DNA of 64,000 nucleotides, taken from an uncultured Pelagibacteraceae bacterium. GTDB taxonomy: Bacteria > Pseudomonadota > Alphaproteobacteria > Pelagibacterales > Pelagibacteraceae. The DNA is taken from NCBI GenBank assembly GCA_902526645.1, contig CABZLS010000006.1:1-64000 (forward strand). Direction: 5' to 3'. Under the pieces are notes generated by a model. That model had not been told where the DNA came from and did not search any database. It saw only the letters and a list, made by a program, of their open reading frames with translations. A program made the translations under genes and the position numbers. This document shows, piece after piece, positions 1-9,964 of the stretch. Each line of letters begins with the position of its first letter. The first letter of the stretch is position 1.

Positions 1-60
1 ATATTTATCTAATAATTTAATCTTTCTTAAATATAAATTTTCAATTTTTTTTGAAACCAT
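1..60 (-). CDS. N-terminal fragment of a CDS running off the left edge (MVSKKIENLYLRKIKLLDKY...), possibly NAD-dependent DNA ligase
   Basis: ATG on minus strand at 58-60 directly after the bamD stop; about 20 codons open; the N-terminus and position after bamD are compatible with ligA but too short to be sure. Confidence 0.3.
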   Translation of the reverse strand, partial: MVSKKIENLYLRKIKLLDKY

Positions 61-909
61 TTATTCGAAAAGAGATTTAAATTTTTTTTTAATTATATTC
101 TTATTCTTTTTTTTCTTTTTCCGCACTTTTCTTTGCTCTTTTTCATACATTTTATTAAAAACTGTATAAGATTTTTTATACCATTCAGATGATTTATAAT
201 TATAACCTAAAATATTAGCATATTTTTGAGCTTCTTCTATTAATCCAAGTGTATAATAAACTTCAACAAGTCGATGTAAGGCCTCTTCAATATATATTGT
301 TGTTTCATAATCATCCAATACTGTTCTAAATCGATTTATTGCAGGTATCCATTTTTTTTTATTAAAATAATATCTTCCTATATACATTTCTTTTGAAGCT
401 AATATATCTGATATTAAATCTAATTTAAATTTTGCATCGAGAGCGTAATCAGTATCTGGAAAATTATTTACTACATACTCAAATTTTGCTCTAGACATCA
501 TTATTGACTTCAAATCTTTTTTTTCATCAACAATTTGCTCATAATAACTAATTCCTAACAAATAATGTGCATAATTTATATCTTCATGATTTGGGTATTT
601 TCTTAAAAATAAATTTAGTTCCTCGATTGCATCAAAATAATAATCTTGTGAATAATAGGCGTAGGCAGCCATTAAAGTTGATTTTGGTGCCCATTTCGAT
701 TGTGGAAACATTATTTCTACTTCATTAAATTTTTTAGCAGCAAATAATGCATCACCTGCTTCAAGTTCTTTTAATCCCTCATTATAAGATTGTAAAATTT
801 GAGCCTCTATACTTTTTTCAATTATGACAGATTTTTTTTTTACATCTTTAGAGCACGAAATTGAAAAAAAAATAAAAAAAATTAATAGAAAAAAACTTAA
901 TTTATTCAT
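61..909 (-). CDS. bamD: Outer membrane assembly lipoprotein BamD (ComL)
   Basis: lipobox-like ..FFSISC-S, TPR-like repeats, downstream of lpxC; lysine-rich C-terminal tail. Confidence 0.85.
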   Translation of the reverse strand: MNKLSFFLLIFFIFFSISCSKDVKKKSVIIEKSIEAQILQSYNEGLKELEAGDALFAAKKFNEVEIMFPQSKWAPKSTLMAAYAYYSQDYYFDAIEELNLFLRKYPNHEDINYAHYLLGISYYEQIVDEKKDLKSIMMSRAKFEYVVNNFPDTDYALDAKFKLDLISDILASKEMYIGRYYFNKKKWIPAINRFRTVLDDYETTIYIEEALHRLVEVYYTLGLIEEAQKYANILGYNYKSSEWYKKSYTVFNKMYEKEQRKVRKKKKKNKNIIKKKFKSLFE

Positions 910-954
910 TATATAAATATTATCTTAGATAGATTTATAATAAACTCTTATATA

Positions 955-1875
955 TTATGCTATAGATTTTAGTAAACTTTTATTAATAAGAGTATGCGGT
1001 AAGTTTCTTTCTTGTATTTCAATTATTGAGAAATTTTCTTTATCGTTAAATAATTTTCTCAACAATTGATTTGTGAGATAATGCCCTCCTTGTGAACATA
1101 TTAAACTAGCAACAATTCTATATCCACAAGTATATAAATCTCCTATACAATCTAGTATTTTGTGGTTAACAAACTCTTTAGAGTTTCTCAAACCACCCTC
1201 ATTAAGAATCTTGTCTTCCTGTACAACAATCGCGTTACTTAAACTTCCACCTTTTCCTAAACCATTTTTTTTGATTATTTCAATATCCTCAAATAAACAA
1301 AATGTTCTGGAGTCAAATATATCTTTTAAATTATCTTCATAAACATTTATTTTATTTTGTTGGTTTCCAATCAATGGATTATTATATTTTAACTCAAAAT
1401 CTATATCTAAACTTAACTTGGAGGGCTCAATTGAAATAAATCTTTTGCCTTCATTAAATTCTACTTTTTTATTTATCTTTACTATTTTAATTGGAGCATC
1501 ACTAATCTTGAGACCAGTAATCATTATTTTATTGATAAATTCTTGCGCTGATCCATCAAGAATTGGAACTTCTTCATTGTCAATTTCAATTAAAGCATTA
1601 TCAATTCCTAGTCCAAATAGAGCACCCATTAAATGCTCTATTGTACAAACTTTTGCACCAAATTCATTTTCTATAGTTGTATTCAAAGAGGTGCTTGTTA
1701 CATTATTAAAATTTGGATAAATTAGATTATTTTTTGATAAATCAGTTCTTTTAAAAACAATTCCTGAGTTTGGCTCTGAAGGTCTAATATTTATATTAGA
1801 AATTTCTCCGTTATGAAGACCAATCCCACTAAAACTTACTGTTTTTTTTATTGTTTTTTGATTTAATAAAGACAC
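955..1875 (-). CDS. lpxC: UDP-3-O-acyl-N-acetylglucosamine deacetylase
   Basis: QKTIKKTVSFSGIGLHNGE, CTIEHLMGALFGLGIDNALIEIDNEEVPILDGSA, VNHKILDCIGDLYTCGY motifs. Confidence 0.97.
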   Translation of the reverse strand: MSLLNQKTIKKTVSFSGIGLHNGEISNINIRPSEPNSGIVFKRTDLSKNNLIYPNFNNVTSTSLNTTIENEFGAKVCTIEHLMGALFGLGIDNALIEIDNEEVPILDGSAQEFINKIMITGLKISDAPIKIVKINKKVEFNEGKRFISIEPSKLSLDIDFELKYNNPLIGNQQNKINVYEDNLKDIFDSRTFCLFEDIEIIKKNGLGKGGSLSNAIVVQEDKILNEGGLRNSKEFVNHKILDCIGDLYTCGYRIVASLICSQGGHYLTNQLLRKLFNDKENFSIIEIQERNLPHTLINKSLLKSIA

Positions 1876-1937
1876 GCAAGTGTTTTATAATTGTACCGGA
1901 ATAAATGAAAAACAACTAATATTACTATAATTTACAA

Positions 1938-2639
1938 TCAGTTAAAAAAATCAAAAAATTTCACGAAAAATCCCTTACTTTTTGAAACTTTTTCAATAAA
2001 TCTGACCTCATTTTTATTACAACCTTCGATAATTTTTTCTGATTTTTCAAATATATTTATGTTTTTTATCTTAAAATAATCTTTCACATACTTGGCGCTA
2101 ACAATTTTTTTAACTGAAATATGATACTTTTTAAAAATTTTCTCTAAATCAATAATCTTTTTATTAGAAAGACAAATAAATGTGACATCCAACGAAAAAA
2201 ATTTGCAATTCAAATTTTCTGGAAATGATTTAAAAGTCCTATCATCCAATTGGTAATTATTAATTATCATATGAATTATTTTTTCATCATTAAGAGTTTT
2301 TTTACACTGATCTTTTAGCTCGCTTAATGAATGATTTAAATTTTCAAAGTTTAACTTATTTCCATAATTATTTTTCTTAATTGAAATTTGGACAGAGAAC
2401 AAATTTTCTGTATCAAGAATAACATAAATGCTTTTAATAAAATTTTTAATTAATTTTTCAATCTTAAATATATGATTATCTAAAAAATTTAATATTAGTT
2501 CTGAATTTAATTTATTGAATTTATCTAAATTTAATTCTGCTTGATATAAAGGTTTTGTATAATTTTTTTGCTTAACATTTATTATTAATTTATTTGTGTT
2601 AATAAACAAAAAAGTACTAAAATTTATTTCATTATTCAT
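1938..2639 (-). CDS. ftsA: Reduced FtsA-like protein (1A/1C-like region plus C-terminal amphipathic tail; no recognisable 2A/2B domains)
   Basis: sits between ftsQ and lpxC where ftsA is expected; segment MIINNYQLDDRTFKSFPENLNCKFFSLDVTFICLSNKKIIDLEKIFKKYHISVKKIVSAKYVKDY follows the FtsA 1C pattern; C-terminus SKGFFVKFFDFFN resembles an FtsA membrane-targeting helix; only 233 aa. Confidence 0.65.
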   Translation of the reverse strand: MNNEINFSTFLFINTNKLIINVKQKNYTKPLYQAELNLDKFNKLNSELILNFLDNHIFKIEKLIKNFIKSIYVILDTENLFSVQISIKKNNYGNKLNFENLNHSLSELKDQCKKTLNDEKIIHMIINNYQLDDRTFKSFPENLNCKFFSLDVTFICLSNKKIIDLEKIFKKYHISVKKIVSAKYVKDYFKIKNINIFEKSEKIIEGCNKNEVRFIEKVSKSKGFFVKFFDFFN

Positions 2640-3303
2640 TTATAATTACCTGATTAAGTTGTCTGAGATCTATAATCTTTGTATTTTTAAATTCATCGTG
2701 TTTTATAATATCCTCTAATAATCTAAATGATTTTTCTAATTCAATTTTAGGTAATTTAATCAAAATTCCAGGATGAATCTCTAAATCCCATCTACCTGAT
2801 TTAAAATATAAGATCTTATCAATTGAACTAAATTCAAATTTAGAATTATCAATTATTTCTTTTAATCTAAAAAAATCTTCATTTTTAAAATCGCCAAAAA
2901 TATAGGGTAAGTTATCTATTTTTTTTTCAATAGGAATTATATTTCCATTAGACCCTAAATAAAAATTTTTACCATCTTTATTAATATTTGCTAAAATTTT
3001 TGTTTTAAAAATGAATATTTTTAAAGATGAGGGATATTCTTTATATATATTATACTTTTCTATAATTTTATTTGATTCAATTATATTTTTGATATCTTCT
3101 TTATTGATTGAAAATAAATTTTTTTTTTTAAGAAAAAATAATTTTTTTATTAATATATTTCTTTCCTCATCATTTAACCCCAAAACTTCGATATTTTTTA
3201 TAGTTGGAAATTTACTATCAATAAAATTTTTATTATTAAGTGAACCTAATAAAATAAATAAAAAAATGTAAATTATTAATTTACTATTTATTTGTTGAGG
3301 CAT
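2632..3303 (-). CDS. ftsQ: Cell division protein FtsQ
   Basis: single N-terminal TM, POTRA-like IKNIEVLGLNDEERNILIKKL, position between ddl and ftsA. Confidence 0.8.
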   Translation of the reverse strand: MPQQINSKLIIYIFLFILLGSLNNKNFIDSKFPTIKNIEVLGLNDEERNILIKKLFFLKKKNLFSINKEDIKNIIESNKIIEKYNIYKEYPSSLKIFIFKTKILANINKDGKNFYLGSNGNIIPIEKKIDNLPYIFGDFKNEDFFRLKEIIDNSKFEFSSIDKILYFKSGRWDLEIHPGILIKLPKIELEKSFRLLEDIIKHDEFKNTKIIDLRQLNQVIINE

Positions 3304-4198
3304 CTTTTACAATTAACTCTATAAGTTTTAAAAAACTAATATTATGAAACGCTGCAATCTCTGGGACTAATGAAAGTTTTGTCATTCCAGGTTGAGTATT
3401 AATTTCTAATAAATAAAATTTTCCTTTATAAAATTTGAAATCTGATCTAGAAACACCACGACAGCCAATTAACTTATGAACTTTAAATGTAATATCCATT
3501 AATTTTTTGTAATTTTTTTTGGATAAGTCTACAGGTATTATATGTTCTGTATTAGCTTTAGGATTATATTTAGCTTCATAGTCATAAAATTTTCGCTTTG
3601 GTTTTAATTCAATTGCGCCCAATTTTTTTTTTCCAATTATAGCTGATTGAATTTCTCTTCCTGGTATAAACTCCTCAATGATTATCTTTTTGTAATCTCT
3701 TAATAATTTTAACTTTCTATAAATATTTGATTTATTACAAATAAAAACATTCACACTTGAGCCCTCATTTATTGGTTTGATAACAACTGGAAAACTTAAT
3801 TTTTTATTAATCAATTTAATAACTTCTGATTTAGACTTGTTAAAAGAATATTCAAAAAATTTAGGAGTCAAAATATTATTTGTAATAAATATTTTTTTTG
3901 AAACTAATTTATCCATTGCTTTCGCAGATGAAATAACTCCAGAATGTGTATATGGTAAACCAATGTGCTCTAATAAAGTTTGGATATATCCATCTTCTCC
4001 AAATTGTCCATGTAGAGCATTAAAGATTATTTTTGGTTTAAAAGATTTAACTATTTGAATTAATTCAAAGTTTGGCTCAGTAATTTTAACTTTATATCCA
4101 TTTTTTTTAAGTTCTTTAGAAACTTGCTCACCTGTGTCAAGGCTTATTTCTCTCTCTTTAGATATACCGCCTGAAATAATTAATATTTTTTTTTTCAA
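3284..4198 (-). CDS. ddl: D-alanine--D-alanine ligase
   Basis: ISGGISKEREISLDTG, NALHGQFGEDGYIQTLLEHIGLPYTHSGV, LEINTQPGMTKLSLVPEIA. Confidence 0.97.
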   Translation of the reverse strand: MKKKILIISGGISKEREISLDTGEQVSKELKKNGYKVKITEPNFELIQIVKSFKPKIIFNALHGQFGEDGYIQTLLEHIGLPYTHSGVISSAKAMDKLVSKKIFITNNILTPKFFEYSFNKSKSEVIKLINKKLSFPVVIKPINEGSSVNVFICNKSNIYRKLKLLRDYKKIIIEEFIPGREIQSAIIGKKKLGAIELKPKRKFYDYEAKYNPKANTEHIIPVDLSKKNYKKLMDITFKVHKLIGCRGVSRSDFKFYKGKFYLLEINTQPGMTKLSLVPEIAAFHNISFLKLIELIVKDASTNK

Positions 4199-4199
4199 T

Positions 4200-5138
4200 T
4201 TATTCCAATATTTTAATTTCTTTTTCTAAACTTACACCAGTTTTTTCTAAAACTTTTTTTGAAACAAATTCAATTAACTTGTTCATATCATTAAAAGATG
4301 CATTTCCTTTATTTACAAAAAAATTACAATGTTTATCTGAAATACATGCATCCCCAAATTTTTTATCTAAAGGAACAGACTCCTTTATTAGCTGCCAAAC
4401 CTTTTTATTAGTTTGAGAAATGGGGTTTTTAAAAGTACTACCACTTGTTTTTATTTTAGATGGTTGAGATGCTTCTTTTTTCTTTTTAAGTTTGTTTGTT
4501 TCCTTTTTAATGCGAGATGAATTTGATATTACTCCTTTGAATGAAGCGCTTAGAAAAATTAGATCCTCTTTTAAATTGTTTTTTCTGTATCCAAAATCGA
4601 TATCTTTTTTAGGAATAGTAAAAACATTACCTAATTTATCTATCGCTTGTATGGATAACAATATATCCTTAAACTCTCTACCGTAACAACCAGCATTCAT
4701 TTTGATTCCACCTCCGATTGTCCCAGGTATACAGGATAAAAATTCAAACCCACTTAAATTATTTTTTATTGCAAAATCTGACAAAGATTTATCTAGAACT
4801 GCACTTCCAGCTATAACAACATTTTCTCCAAGAAGTGAAATATTATTAAAATTTTTACTAAATTTGATTACAATACCATCAAATAAATCATCTGTGATTA
4901 ATGTATTTGAGCCAGCACCAAGAATAAAAATTTTTTCATTATTATTTATCTTTTTTAAAAATTTAATCAATTCTTTCAAATTATTTGCTTTATAAAATAC
5001 TTTTGTTTTTCCACCAATGTTAAACCAACTTTTTTTTCTAAGGTCGTACTCAAATTTAACATTATCACTAAATTCTTCTAATAACTCTTTTAATTTTTTA
5101 ATTTTCATTTCATTAATTTTGGGAGTTCTCTCATCCAA
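4200..5138 (-). CDS. murB: UDP-N-acetylmuramate dehydrogenase (true start may be Met at 5105)
   Basis: SWFNIGGKTKVFYKA, LGAGSNTLITD, GFEFLSCIPGTIGGGIKMNAGCYG. Confidence 0.95.
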   Translation of the reverse strand: MDERTPKINEMKIKKLKELLEEFSDNVKFEYDLRKKSWFNIGGKTKVFYKANNLKELIKFLKKINNNEKIFILGAGSNTLITDDLFDGIVIKFSKNFNNISLLGENVVIAGSAVLDKSLSDFAIKNNLSGFEFLSCIPGTIGGGIKMNAGCYGREFKDILLSIQAIDKLGNVFTIPKKDIDFGYRKNNLKEDLIFLSASFKGVISNSSRIKKETNKLKKKKEASQPSKIKTSGSTFKNPISQTNKKVWQLIKESVPLDKKFGDACISDKHCNFFVNKGNASFNDMNKLIEFVSKKVLEKTGVSLEKEIKILE

Positions 5139-6502
5139 TTTGAAATTGAGCCAGCACCCATTCCAATTACAATTTTTTTTCCATACATATTTTTTTTCAA
5201 AAATTTTGCTAATTGATTTTTATTATCAATTAAAAATAATTTAACTTTAGAGTTTTTAATTATTTCTTTTGAAAAATTTAAATAATTAAAACCTAATTTT
5301 ATTTTTTCTCCTGCTGAAAATATGGGACACAAAACTACAGTGTCTGCATCTTTAAAAGCAAAGGAAAATTCCTTTTTCAAATCTTTGAGTCTTGAGATTC
5401 TATGTGGTTGAAAAATACAAACTTTATCATAACTTTTATAAACTTTGCTTACACCATCTAATACACCTTTAATTTCTGTTGGATGATGAGCATAATCATC
5501 ATAAAAATCTATATCGTTATAACTAAAAATTTTGTTAAATCTTCTTTGAACACCTCTAAAATTTAACAATCCATTTTTAATATTTGATATTGAAATACCA
5601 ATTGTTAAAGCAACTGCTGCTGCAGCTACAGAATTTCTTACATTGTGGATGCCTAATAGTGGAATCTTAATCTTTTTTAGAATTATTTTTTTTTTGCTTG
5701 GAAGATTTACTGAAATATCAAACTCAGAATATTTTTTTTTCTGAATTATATTTTTAATGTGAAAGTTTGATTTAGGGTTTATTCCATAAGTATAAAAATT
5801 TTGATCATTTAATTTTTTGATTATCTCCTTGTTTATTTTGTCATCCAAACATATAAATGATTTTCCAAAGGAAGGCACTTTGTTGGTAAACTTTATAAAA
5901 TAACTTTTTAATTCTTCCATCGAATGATAAAAGTCCATATGTTCTCTATCAATATTTGTAATAATTGAATACGTAGGAGGAATATGCACAAAACTTCCAT
6001 CAGACTCGTCAGCCTCTAAAACTGACCAATCACTTTTACCTAATTTAGCTGTGCTTTTAATAGAATTAATTACACCACCATTTATAATTGTGGGATCTAA
6101 TTTGGTCTTCTGAAGTATAGAGGCTACTAGCGAAGTGGTAGTTGTTTTGCCATGAGATCCAACTACTACAATATTTTTCATTAAGGAAACTATATGCGCT
6201 AACATTCTTCCTCTTGTAATGATTGGTAATTTTTTTCTTTTTGCTTCTTTAATCTCTGGATTATTTTTCTTAATTGCTGATGAGATAACGACAATTGTTG
6301 CACTTTTGAGATTTTGTTTTTTATGACCTATAAAAATTTTAATTCTCTCTTTTTTTAATCTCTCAATGTTTTTGTTTAAACATAAATCACTTCCCTGAAC
6401 TTTAAAACCTTTTCCTTTCATTATTAAAGAGAGACCACTCATACCAATCCCACCAATTCCAATAAAATGAATAATTTCGTTTTTTGCTATTTCAATTTTC
6501 AT
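5105..6502 (-). CDS. murC: UDP-N-acetylmuramate--L-alanine ligase
   Basis: IHFIGIGGIGMSGLSLIM, VVGSHGKTTTTSLVASIL, DDYAHHPTEI. Confidence 0.97.
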   Translation of the reverse strand: MKIEIAKNEIIHFIGIGGIGMSGLSLIMKGKGFKVQGSDLCLNKNIERLKKERIKIFIGHKKQNLKSATIVVISSAIKKNNPEIKEAKRKKLPIITRGRMLAHIVSLMKNIVVVGSHGKTTTTSLVASILQKTKLDPTIINGGVINSIKSTAKLGKSDWSVLEADESDGSFVHIPPTYSIITNIDREHMDFYHSMEELKSYFIKFTNKVPSFGKSFICLDDKINKEIIKKLNDQNFYTYGINPKSNFHIKNIIQKKKYSEFDISVNLPSKKKIILKKIKIPLLGIHNVRNSVAAAAVALTIGISISNIKNGLLNFRGVQRRFNKIFSYNDIDFYDDYAHHPTEIKGVLDGVSKVYKSYDKVCIFQPHRISRLKDLKKEFSFAFKDADTVVLCPIFSAGEKIKLGFNYLNFSKEIIKNSKVKLFLIDNKNQLAKFLKKNMYGKKIVIGMGAGSISNWMRELPKLMK

Positions 6503-7553
6503 TTATAATTTTTAATATTTTTTGATTAACATTAATCCAAGTATTTTGATAATTTAATTTTTTTAAATTCTCTTTTTTATCTAAATATTCAGTTTTATTT
6601 TGCATTATATCAACTAGTAAATCTTCTATCTTTTCCTCAAAAAATTTTTGATTAATTATCCAACAGCACTCTTTGTTTTTATAAAAATTTGCATTTTCTA
6701 ATTGATGATTATCCTTTGCAATTGGCAAAGGTACTGCTATGAAAGGTATATTCAAAACAGACAATTCAGCTAAGGTTGACGCTCCAGCTCTTGTAATACA
6801 AATATCTGAATTAATTAAAATTTTTTCAAAGTTTGAGACAAAAGAAAAGATTAAACACTCAATATTATTTTTTTGATAATACTCTTTCAAATGAGAAATA
6901 TTTCTTTTATTAGTTTGATGAATAACTCTAATTTGAAATTTCTTTGATATATTAACAATCTTTTTTTTTAAACTTTTATCAAAAACGTTAGCACCCTGAC
7001 TGCCTCCTACAACTAATATATTAAATTTATTGTCTTCTGAAAATGTGCGATTTAATTTATAAATTTTTTCTCTAACAAGAGGATTTATAATTTCTATTTT
7101 TTTTTGGTATTTTAAAGGGAAATTTTTAATTTCTTTTGAGTAACAAAAAATTTTTTGACATGAGCCTAAAAAAAATCTATTTGCTCTTCCTAAAACTTGA
7201 TTTGGTTCTATTAAATAGATTTTTAAATTTAAGAACCTTGCGGCTAATATAACTGGTAAAGACATATAGCCTCCTGTAGAAAATAATTTTTCAATTCTTT
7301 CTTTTTTTAGCAAAAAAAATGATTTAATAGTAAGTATTAAAACTGCAATTAAATTAAAAGGTATTAACAAGATATTATTCAATTTAGGGGTATCTATAAT
7401 TTTATATTTATAATTTTTTTCTAAATATTTTAAACCTCTTTTATCACTAAGAATAATTACATTAGCCTCTTTATTTAAATGTTCATGAAGTATCATTGCT
7501 GGTATTACATGTCCTCCTGATCCACCAGTAGAAATTAAATAGTTTTTATTCAT
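6492..7553 (-). CDS. murG: UDP-GlcNAc:MurNAc-pentapeptide-PP-undecaprenol GlcNAc transferase
   Basis: STGGSGGHVIPAMILHEHL, FSTGGYMSLPVILAA, VVGGSQGANVF, ITRAGASTLAEL. Confidence 0.97.
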   Translation of the reverse strand: MNKNYLISTGGSGGHVIPAMILHEHLNKEANVIILSDKRGLKYLEKNYKYKIIDTPKLNNILLIPFNLIAVLILTIKSFFLLKKERIEKLFSTGGYMSLPVILAARFLNLKIYLIEPNQVLGRANRFFLGSCQKIFCYSKEIKNFPLKYQKKIEIINPLVREKIYKLNRTFSEDNKFNILVVGGSQGANVFDKSLKKKIVNISKKFQIRVIHQTNKRNISHLKEYYQKNNIECLIFSFVSNFEKILINSDICITRAGASTLAELSVLNIPFIAVPLPIAKDNHQLENANFYKNKECCWIINQKFFEEKIEDLLVDIMQNKTEYLDKKENLKKLNYQNTWINVNQKILKIINEN

Positions 7554-7554
7554 C

Positions 7555-8679
7555 TTAATTTATTTTTCGTTTTGTCAAATTTAAAATCACTCCAGATAAT
7601 ATTGAAATACTTATTATTGAAGATCCTCCATAACTTATAAAGGGTAGTGTCATTCCTGTCGTCGGAAATAATCTAATATTGACGCCTATATGAATCATTG
7701 TTTGCATTAAAATTAAACTTATAGATCCCACTAATATCAACTTTACTTTTTCATCATTTTCTAAATAAACCTTTTTAAAAACTGAATAGATAAATATCAA
7801 AAATAAAAATAAAATTAAAATTATTGCAATCACTCCAAATTCCTCGGATATTACTGATATGATATAATCTGTATGAGCTTCAGGAACTCTGTTTTTTAAT
7901 GTTCCCTCACCGATTCCTTTACCAAAAAAACCTCCACTAGTAATTGACTCAAGAGCTTTGTCGGATTGGAAATTATAAGTTCCACTTTCAGAATCAAAAA
8001 AAGATATCAATCTGTTTTTAATATATTCAAATTTCTGCACAAAAAAAATTAGATAAAAGAATGTAATTATCAAAGAAAAAAATAGAAATATTAGAAATAC
8101 TATACTTATGCCCGAGGTAAAAATTAATACTGACCAACTAAACAAAACCAAAAGAGTTTGTCCTATGTCTGGTTGAAGAGATAATAATAAAGTTACACCT
8201 AGCGTGATAAGGAAAGAAAATGAATATTTGTAAAATCTGTTATCATACTTTTGATTACATAATATTGTACTAATAAAAATTATTAAAAAAGGTTTTACTA
8301 ATTCAATAGGTTGAAATCTTGGTAAAAAATAAAAATCTATCCATCTCCTTGATCCCTTAACTTCTATTCCAATAATAGGAACCAATAGTAAAAAGATTAA
8401 TGAAATTAAGAAAATTATAATAGAATATCTTAATAATTTATTTTGATCGATTGAAGAAAAAATAAAGATTATAATTAGCCCTAATACTATGAATATTAAA
8501 TGTTTAAAAAAAAATGAATAATCGTTTGTATTTAATTTGTCTGATGCAATTAATGAAGTTGAAACTAATGAAAAAAATAATCCAATTAAAAATAATAGAA
8601 TAATTAAAGAAAATATAAATTTATCAATGTTTTTCCACCAATCGTAATAAAAGTTATGTATAAAATTTCTACTTTGCAT
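7555..8679 (-). CDS. ftsW: Lipid II polymerase/flippase-family protein FtsW
   Basis: polytopic SEDS protein; SRRWIDFYFLPRFQPIELVKPFLI, PEAHTDYIISVISEEFG, LPFISYGGSSI. Confidence 0.95.
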   Translation of the reverse strand: MQSRNFIHNFYYDWWKNIDKFIFSLIILLFLIGLFFSLVSTSLIASDKLNTNDYSFFFKHLIFIVLGLIIIFIFSSIDQNKLLRYSIIIFLISLIFLLLVPIIGIEVKGSRRWIDFYFLPRFQPIELVKPFLIIFISTILCNQKYDNRFYKYSFSFLITLGVTLLLSLQPDIGQTLLVLFSWSVLIFTSGISIVFLIFLFFSLIITFFYLIFFVQKFEYIKNRLISFFDSESGTYNFQSDKALESITSGGFFGKGIGEGTLKNRVPEAHTDYIISVISEEFGVIAIILILFLFLIFIYSVFKKVYLENDEKVKLILVGSISLILMQTMIHIGVNIRLFPTTGMTLPFISYGGSSIISISILSGVILNLTKRKIN

Positions 8680-9964
8680 TAATATATTTCTTAACTAATT
8701 TGTTGAAATAATAACCCCTATCTTCAAAATTTTTAAAACTATCAAATGATGCTGAACAAGGGCTAAATAATATTATTTTTTTTTTTAATTTTTCTTTCTG
8801 GGCAAAATTTAATACCTCTTTTAAAGCATCTTCCATTTTATCGAAACTTTTAAATTTGATTTTATCTTTAAGTTGATCTTTAAAAAAATTTTTATTTTTT
8901 CCATAAATAAATGCTTTAGCATTATTAAAATCTTTTTTTCTTAAATTTAGTTTATCTCCTTTTTTATATTGTCCACCTAATAGCCATAAAATATTTGAAT
9001 TTGATCTCAAGATTCCTATACTTGAAGAGAAACTTGTAGACTTGGAGTCATTAATAATTGTTAAATAATTATTTTTAAAGATAATTTGTTGACGATATTT
9101 GAGTCCTTTAAATTTTTCTATTGTTTTAAATAACAAATTATTTGTTATCTTAAATCTTTTTATTATTTCAATAACAAATGATAAATTTTCTTTATTAGTG
9201 TCAGTCCAAAAATAATTATTACTTATTTTTTTAAAAAAATTTTTATTTCTATTTGCATCAACCTCAATAATTTTACTACTTAACTTTTTTGACTTAAGTT
9301 TATTTCTAATAATTCTGTCATTTTTTTTTACATAAGCAAAAGATCCTTTTTTTTGTGAGTCTAATAATCTAAATTTTGCATTTGTATAATTCTTTAAACT
9401 TTTATGTCTTTCTAAGTGATCTGCACTTATGTTGAGTATTGCTGCGTATTTTGAACTAAATATTTTGCTATATTCTAATTGATAAGAAGATGCTTCTATT
9501 ACGAAGATAGTTTTTTTTGTAATTTTTTTTTCTGATAATGCTGGATTACCAATGTTACCTATAAGTCTTACATCTTTTCTATTGTCTAATAAAACATCGA
9601 ATAAAATCTTGGCAGTTGTCGACTTTCCATTGGTGCCTGTAATAGTAATGCTTTTATTCTTATAAAATGAATAGAACACATCCAAATCTGTATAAATCTT
9701 AGATAAATTCTTCTTTAAAAATTTTGATAATTTGCAATTAAAAATATCGATACCAGGGCTGATAATAATGATATCAAAATTTAATTGTAACAATTCTCTT
9801 AAATTAGTTATTTTCTTTTTTAGTTTAAAATTATTTTTAAAATTATCATCAAATAAGTAAACTAATGACTTACTTTTTAAAAATTTATATGATGAAATTC
9901 CACTCTTACCAAGACCATAAATTAATATTTTTTTTCCTAAAAAAATATTTTCAGTTTTGTTCAT
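8669..9964 (-). CDS. murD: UDP-N-acetylmuramoylalanine--D-glutamate ligase
   Basis: ILIYGLGKSGISSYKFL, ITGTNGKSTTAKIL, NISADHLERH. Confidence 0.95.
   Translation of the reverse strand: MNKTENIFLGKKILIYGLGKSGISSYKFLKSKSLVYLFDDNFKNNFKLKKKITNLRELLQLNFDIIIISPGIDIFNCKLSKFLKKNLSKIYTDLDVFYSFYKNKSITITGTNGKSTTAKILFDVLLDNRKDVRLIGNIGNPALSEKKITKKTIFVIEASSYQLEYSKIFSSKYAAILNISADHLERHKSLKNYTNAKFRLLDSQKKGSFAYVKKNDRIIRNKLKSKKLSSKIIEVDANRNKNFFKKISNNYFWTDTNKENLSFVIEIIKRFKITNNLLFKTIEKFKGLKYRQQIIFKNNYLTIINDSKSTSFSSSIGILRSNSNILWLLGGQYKKGDKLNLRKKDFNNAKAFIYGKNKNFFKDQLKDKIKFKSFDKMEDALKEVLNFAQKEKLKKKIILFSPCSASFDSFKNFEDRGYYFNKLVKKYINAK

Noticed and set aside
1418-1720. 100-aa + strand ORF antisense to lpxC (and many similar antisense ORFs such as 4702-4995, 12233-12517, 29398-29703, 33567-33845)
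   Set aside because: Antisense to strongly conserved genes, no recognisable domains; expected shadow ORFs.
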